This document shows positions 6,944 through 10,499 of a stretch of DNA of 10,499 nt, one piece after another. Where the stretch lies: NCBI GenBank assembly GCA_003445475.1, contig DMDP01000217.1:1-10499 (forward strand), given 5' to 3'. The notes beneath the pieces were generated by a model. It ran no database searches, was not told the origin of the DNA, and saw only the letters and a program-made list of their open reading frames with translations. The position numbers and the translations under genes were made by a program. This DNA comes from Peptococcaceae bacterium. GTDB taxonomy: Bacteria > Bacillota > Desulfotomaculia > Desulfotomaculales > UBA12532. How positions within the stretch are numbered: the stretch's first letter is position 1; every line of letters begins with the position of its first letter.

Positions 6944-6959
6944 TGCAACAAGCGTGCCG
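6944..6959 (-). promoter_or_regulatory. Sigma-54 (RpoN) -24/-12 promoter for the sulfotransferase-transporter genes
   Basis: The minus strand reads CGGCACG-CTTG-TTGCA, which differs from the TGGCACG-N4-TTGCA consensus only at the first base. The invariant GG (6958-6957) and GC (6946-6945) are separated by exactly 10 bases. Taking GC as -13/-12, transcription would start near 6933, about 128 bases before the sulfotransferase GTG. The site lies in an intergenic region, points towards the sulfotransferase and lies directly downstream of a sigma-54 activator gene. Confidence 0.9.
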
Positions 6960-7024
6960 GAATGAAAACTGCGCGGGTGGCGGAGGAGAAATTGAGGCGG
7001 GGAAGGGGGATGGCAACCGGCAGC

Positions 7025-7059
7025 GATGCCGAACTGCATCAATGATGCACTTTGGCATC
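7025..7059. promoter_or_regulatory. Tandem upstream activator sites, two GATGC-N6-GCATC palindromes
   Basis: Two copies of the same dyad occur at 7025-7040 and 7044-7059, with centres 19 bp apart (nearly two helical turns). Both have the half-sites GATGC/GCATC and a 6-base spacer of differing sequence. Their centres are about -99 and -118 relative to the start predicted from the -24/-12 promoter, a normal place for enhancer sites of sigma-54 activators. The distal copy is embedded in the last six sense codons of the activator gene and the proximal copy overlaps its stop codon. The dyad-N6-dyad layout resembles the TyrR box, and the neighbouring activator has a TyrR-like helix-turn-helix. Confidence 0.8.
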
Positions 7060-8778
7060 GCCCAGGTTGATGTTGAACTTCTGAGCCTTGCGCACGATGG
7101 TCGACTGGGTCACGCCGAGGGCCGCGGCGGCCTTGTGCGTGCTGCCGAAGCGCCGGAGTGCTTCCGTAATCAGGCGGCGTTCCAGGTCGTCCCTGGCCTT
7201 CTGGAGGGGAGGCAGCTTGTCTTCCGCTCTTGCCCTGGGCGGGTCTTCCAGTTTCAGGTCGCGGGCCCTGATAATGTTCTCGGAGGTGGTCACGACCGCC
7301 CGTTCGATAACGTGCTTGAGTTCCCGCACGTTGCCCGGCCAATCGTAGTAATTCAGGAGCATCAGGGCGCCGGGGGCGAACTCCTTGGACAGACCGTACT
7401 TCTGGTTAAAGGTGTTGAGGAAATGGAAGGCCAGCGGCGTAATATCTTCCTTCCGCTCCCTGAGCGGCGGAATGGTTACCGGAATAACGTGGAGCCGGTA
7501 GTACAGGTCGCGGCGGAACTTGCGCTGCCTTACCAGTTCCGCGAGGTCCTGGTTGGTGGCGGCGATCACCCGGATATCCAGTTCGATGAAGCCGGTGCCG
7601 CCAACGCGCATGATGCGGCGCTCCTCCAGGGCGGTTAAAAGCTTGGCCTGAAGCTGCAGGGGTATTTCGGCCACCTCGTCGAGGAACAGGGTGCCCCGGT
7701 CTGCGAGCTCGAAGATGCCCGGCTTGCCGCGCTTGCGCGCCCCGGTAAAGGAACCTTCTTCATAACCGAACAGCTCGGATTCGAGGAGGTTTTCCGGGAT
7801 GGCGCCGCAGTTGATCTTCATAAAGGGGCCGTGTCGCCGCGGGCTGAGCTTGTGGATGACGTGGGCGATGATATCTTTTCCCGTCCCGGACTCCCCGAGG
7901 AGCAGCACGGTGGCATCCGTCTGCGCCACGTGCGTCACTGTGTCCAGCAGGTCGCGCATGCGCTTGCTGTGCACGACCACCTCGGTACCCTGCAGTTGCA
8001 GCTTGCGGAGCAGGCGGACTTCTTCTTCGATGCGCCGCATCGCGCCCTGGGCCTCGTCGAGTTGGGTCTTAAGCGTTTCGATCTCGGTGATATCGCGGTC
8101 GTTGGAGATAACGCGCCAGAGGTTCCCGTGATCGTCGAATACCGGCACCGCGGTACCCAGCGCCCGCCGGCCGGTGCGGGTGCGGTACACGATGCTCCGC
8201 GGCTCCCGCTCCCTGATCGCGTGGATGGCCGCGGCGTCTGTAAAATGCCCTTCTTTCACAATGTCGTACACCGACTTGCCGATGATCTTGTTCCTGTCCA
8301 CGTTCGAGAAAGCTTCCCACGACTTGCTGATTTGCAGGGTTATCCCCTGCCCGTCCAGGATCCAGATGCCGTCGTACGAATGTTCGAGGATGGCCGCCAG
8401 GAGGCGGCTGTCCTCCTCCAGGTGCGCCACCTTGCGGGCCAGCTCGACTTCGCCGGTTACGTCGCGGTAGAAGCTTGCCGCTCCCAGGATGGCCTTGTTT
8501 CGGCGGAGCGGGATGTGATCGGCGAGCAGAATTCTGTCCCGGTGCAGTTCCCTGCGCTGCAGCACCGGCTCGCCGGCGCGCAGCACTTCCGGCAGCGGGG
8601 AGCCGATGTCCAGCGAAGCCACCGGGCGTCCCACAGCCCTTTGCGCGGGGGTTTGGAACACCGTTTGCGCGGCCCGGTTGAAGACCCGCACCACACCCTT
8701 ATCATCCACCAGGACCACGGCCTGCTCCAGCGCGTCGACCAGAGCCAGAAACAGCTCGTCGTTCCAAAGGCGTCGCAT
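7039..8778 (-). CDS. PAS-domain sigma-54-dependent transcriptional activator with TyrR-like DNA-binding domain
   Basis: One-component enhancer-binding protein of 579 residues. There are two N-terminal PAS domains (about 8-112 and 125-235), a short coiled-coil linker (about 232-262) and an AAA+ domain (about 264-500). The AAA+ domain has Walker A GESGTGKD (295-302), GSFTGA (342-347; a serine variant of the usual GAFTGA sigma-54 loop), Walker B GTLFLDE (362-368) and the arginine segment FRRDLYYRL (421-429). The C-terminal helix-turn-helix (about 545-570, GSTHKAAAALGVTQSTIVRK) resembles that of TyrR and related Firmicute activators. There is no receiver domain, so activity is probably controlled by a ligand or redox signal at the PAS domains. 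The ATG at 8778 is chosen because GGAGGTGA lies just upstream. The gene lies 79 bp after the lactate permease and directly upstream of a sigma-54 promoter with palindromic sites, so it most likely drives the sulfotransferase genes; control of the permease is also possible. Confidence 0.94.
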   Translation of the reverse strand: MRRLWNDELFLALVDALEQAVVLVDDKGVVRVFNRAAQTVFQTPAQRAVGRPVASLDIGSPLPEVLRAGEPVLQRRELHRDRILLADHIPLRRNKAILGAASFYRDVTGEVELARKVAHLEEDSRLLAAILEHSYDGIWILDGQGITLQISKSWEAFSNVDRNKIIGKSVYDIVKEGHFTDAAAIHAIREREPRSIVYRTRTGRRALGTAVPVFDDHGNLWRVISNDRDITEIETLKTQLDEAQGAMRRIEEEVRLLRKLQLQGTEVVVHSKRMRDLLDTVTHVAQTDATVLLLGESGTGKDIIAHVIHKLSPRRHGPFMKINCGAIPENLLESELFGYEEGSFTGARKRGKPGIFELADRGTLFLDEVAEIPLQLQAKLLTALEERRIMRVGGTGFIELDIRVIAATNQDLAELVRQRKFRRDLYYRLHVIPVTIPPLRERKEDITPLAFHFLNTFNQKYGLSKEFAPGALMLLNYYDWPGNVRELKHVIERAVVTTSENIIRARDLKLEDPPRARAEDKLPPLQKARDDLERRLITEALRRFGSTHKAAAALGVTQSTIVRKAQKFNINLGDAKVHH

Positions 8779-8782
8779 AAAG

Positions 8783-8790
8783 TCACCTCC
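8783..8790 (-). promoter_or_regulatory. Ribosome binding site deciding the activator start
   Basis: GGAGGTGA on the minus strand is placed 4 bases before the ATG at 8778 (7 from the GGAGG core). A longer in-frame reading from GTG 8826 would have this sequence inside the gene, adds no recognisable PAS residues and lacks its own Shine-Dalgarno sequence. Confidence 0.9.
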
Positions 8791-8857
8791 GGAAACGGTC
8801 TTTATTACAATTAGTCCACGTCGCACGGGTTTCCTGCCCCGGGCCGGCCGGAAGGTG

Positions 8858-10499
8858 TTACCACAGGTGGTGCTGCGCCATGGCGACGGCGCCGATGAGC
8901 AGGGCGAAAACTATGCTCGGCCAGAAGACCCGCCGCAGGAGTTCGCCCTCCTTATTGTTCAGTTGCAGGGCGACACCGGCCACGACGATATCCTGGAAGG
9001 CGACCGCCTTCCCCATGGTGCCGCCGGAACTCAACGTGCCGGCCGCCAGTACCGGGTCGATGCCTATCTGGGCGCCGCCCACCACGGCCAGGTTGCCGAA
9101 AAGGGCGTTGGACGCGGCCACGCTCCCCGCCAGGGTGCACCCGATCATGCCCAGGAAGGCCGTGGCCATGGGGAACCAGAACCCCGTGGACCCGAAGGCC
9201 AGGCCTACGGTGTACGTCATCGCCGAGTAGTTCATCAGGTAGGCGGTGCTGAGGAGGCACACGATGGTCAGCCCCGGCAGGCGCAACTGTTTGAGTGTGC
9301 GGGTGTAGATGCTCAAGGCGCGGCGCGGCTTCAGGCCGAGGGCCAGGGCCGTCAGGACGCCGGCGACAAAGACCAGGGTGCCGCCGACGGTGAGCAGCGG
9401 CTGGCTGTACACCGCGGGATAGGCCTCCGGGGTGGCGGTTACCGGGGCCGTTTTCAGGACGGCGTTGTGCAGCACCGGCCAGGCAAAGGTCACCGTGCTT
9501 ACCTTCGCCAGCCACGTCTTCAGCGGCGTGCTGTTGACGAGACCGATAACCAGTACCAGCAGCAGGTAAGGCGACCAGGCGCGGACCGCGGCGGCGGGGG
9601 AGGGCGCGCCGCCGTTCGCGTTGCCGTTCTGCGGGGGTGCATCCGCGGGGAACAGCCACAGGCGGCGCGGCTGCCAGCGGCGCAGCACGACCAGGACGGT
9701 GGCGATGGAGGCCAGTGAGGCGGCGATGCCCACCGTGTAAGGTCCCTGGAAGTTGGCCACGAGCGTGGCCACGACACCGTACGCCAGGCCGGCGAGCAGG
9801 GTTACCCCCCAGACTTCTTTGAAGCCCCGCCACCCGGAAACGAGCAGCACCAGGGCGACGGGGAAAAGGGCGGAAGCGACCGGCGTCTGCCGGCCGATCA
9901 CCGCCGCTAGGGCCGTGATGTCGAGCCCGGTCACCGAGTGCAGGACGACCACGGGCATGCCCTGCGTACCCCACGAGGCGATGGTGGTGTCGGCCAGGAG
10001 CGTGACCACCGCGGCCAGCACGGGCGGAAAGCCGATGCCCACGAGCATGGCTGCCACGACGGCAATCGGGGCGCCAAAGGCCGCTATGGATTCGAGCAGG
10101 GTGGTGAACCCGAAGCCGATCAGCACGGTTTGCAGGCGGCGGTCGCACGTTACCGCGGCCAGGGACTGCTTCAGGACCTCGAAATAACCGCTGGCCACAA
10201 GCATGTTAAAAATCCAGACCGCGTTGGCCAGCGTCCAGAGGATGGGGAAGACGGCCGTAGCGGCACCGAGAAGGACGCTGCTTGCCGCAAGTCGCCCGGG
10301 CATCTGCCATACCTGCGTGGCCAGGAGCAGCGTCAGTCCCAGACCGGCCAGGGCGGACGTGTGCGCCGGCAGGCGCAGGCCGGCCATGAGCAAAAAGATG
10401 GTGACGATGGGCAGCGCGGCACAGAGCGAAGAAAGGAAAATGCTGTTGCCCACGGGGGCGTACTGCTGGCTCCACGGGAGTGTGACGGGCCCGCTGCCC
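8858..10499 (-). CDS. L-lactate permease, LctP family (5' end outside window)
   Basis: Polytopic inner-membrane transporter that in characterised members takes up lactate or glycolate with protons. At least 546 residues are in the window; E. coli LldP has 551. The frame stays open to the right edge, and the residues before GTG 10453 (WSQQYAPVGNS) align with the N-terminus of LldP (WQQNYDPAGN). The true start is therefore probably only a few codons outside, and GTG 10453, which has no Shine-Dalgarno sequence, is not the start. Numbering from that GTG, the family segment LESIAAFGAP is at 120-129, where LldP has LEGAAGFGAP. The C-terminal half has SNALFGNLA and the Gly-rich SSGGTMGKAVAFQDI, diverged from the LldP equivalent. 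A Pro/Asn/Gly/Ala-rich hydrophilic loop lies at about 268-290. No terminator is visible before the activator gene, so the two may be co-transcribed. Substrate specificity (lactate, glycolate or another monocarboxylate) is not decided by sequence. Confidence 0.92.
   Translation of the reverse strand, partial: GSGPVTLPWSQQYAPVGNSIFLSSLCAALPIVTIFLLMAGLRLPAHTSALAGLGLTLLLATQVWQMPGRLAASSVLLGAATAVFPILWTLANAVWIFNMLVASGYFEVLKQSLAAVTCDRRLQTVLIGFGFTTLLESIAAFGAPIAVVAAMLVGIGFPPVLAAVVTLLADTTIASWGTQGMPVVVLHSVTGLDITALAAVIGRQTPVASALFPVALVLLVSGWRGFKEVWGVTLLAGLAYGVVATLVANFQGPYTVGIAASLASIATVLVVLRRWQPRRLWLFPADAPPQNGNANGGAPSPAAAVRAWSPYLLLVLVIGLVNSTPLKTWLAKVSTVTFAWPVLHNAVLKTAPVTATPEAYPAVYSQPLLTVGGTLVFVAGVLTALALGLKPRRALSIYTRTLKQLRLPGLTIVCLLSTAYLMNYSAMTYTVGLAFGSTGFWFPMATAFLGMIGCTLAGSVAASNALFGNLAVVGGAQIGIDPVLAAGTLSSGGTMGKAVAFQDIVVAGVALQLNNKEGELLRRVFWPSIVFALLIGAVAMAQHHLW

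Noticed and set aside
6961..7024. An IHF site between the activator sites and the promoter
   Set aside because: The AT content is low and only a loose CTCAATTT-like match is present, too far from the IHF consensus.
6786..7058. A 90-residue minus-strand reading frame across the control region
   Set aside because: It overlaps the end of the activator, the sigma-54 promoter and the start of the sulfotransferase, has no Shine-Dalgarno sequence and shows no protein-like pattern.
8776..8826. A longer start (GTG 8826) for the PAS activator
   Set aside because: No Shine-Dalgarno sequence precedes it, while GGAGGTGA lies at the right distance from ATG 8778.
8779..8857. A sigma-70-type promoter for the activator gene
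   Set aside because: TAATTG/TAATAA-like hexamers exist near 8800-8815, but no -35 element sits at proper spacing; read-through from the permease is as likely.
10451..10453. GTG 10453 as the start of the lactate permease
   Set aside because: The preceding in-frame residues WSQQYAP match the family N-terminus and no ribosome binding site precedes the GTG, so the gene runs off the right edge.

Overview
The window is a high-GC bacterial segment in which every convincing gene lies on the minus strand, so it reads from high to low coordinates. Strong Shine-Dalgarno sequences, frequent GTG/TTG starts and sigma-54 control with PAS-type activators would fit a high-GC Clostridia-type Firmicute (for example a sulfate reducer or acetogen). 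This is inference; a deltaproteobacterium cannot be excluded. No RNA genes, mobile elements or CRISPR arrays are visible. Bases 1-15 match the 3' end of the Illumina TruSeq read-1 adapter, so the left edge is a contig end carrying untrimmed adapter.

Layout in transcription order: (1) an LctP-family lactate permease, 5'-truncated at the right edge (8858-10499); (2) a PAS-PAS-AAA+-HTH sigma-54 activator (7039-8778); (3) a 233-bp control region (6806-7038) with a near-consensus -24/-12 sigma-54 promoter and, about 100-120 bp upstream of the predicted transcription start, two tandem GATGC-N6-GCATC palindromes that overlap the end of the activator gene; (4) a PAPS-type sulfotransferase (5651-6805); (5) a DASS/SLC13-type anion transporter (4031-5509); (6) an ArsB/NhaD-type permease (2537-3922); (7) a membrane sensor histidine kinase (890-2422); (8) its NtrC-type response regulator (16-850), cut off by the adapter within the AAA+ domain.

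The most economical reading is that the one-component activator, possibly sensing a small metabolite with its PAS domains, binds the tandem palindromes with its TyrR-like helix-turn-helix. It would then switch on the sulfotransferase and anion-transporter genes from the sigma-54 promoter. Expression further down may be graded by structured intergenic regions: a GC hairpin plus a GAAA-loop hairpin before the DASS gene, a terminator-like hairpin before the ArsB-like gene, and an interleaved pair of inverted repeats (alternative hairpins or a pseudoknot) before the kinase gene. The kinase and second sigma-54 activator sit at the end of this gene train and suggest a second sigma-54 input. Pairing a sulfotransferase with two ion-transporter-superfamily permeases under dedicated sigma-54 control is the most unusual aspect of the locus; its substrate is unknown.
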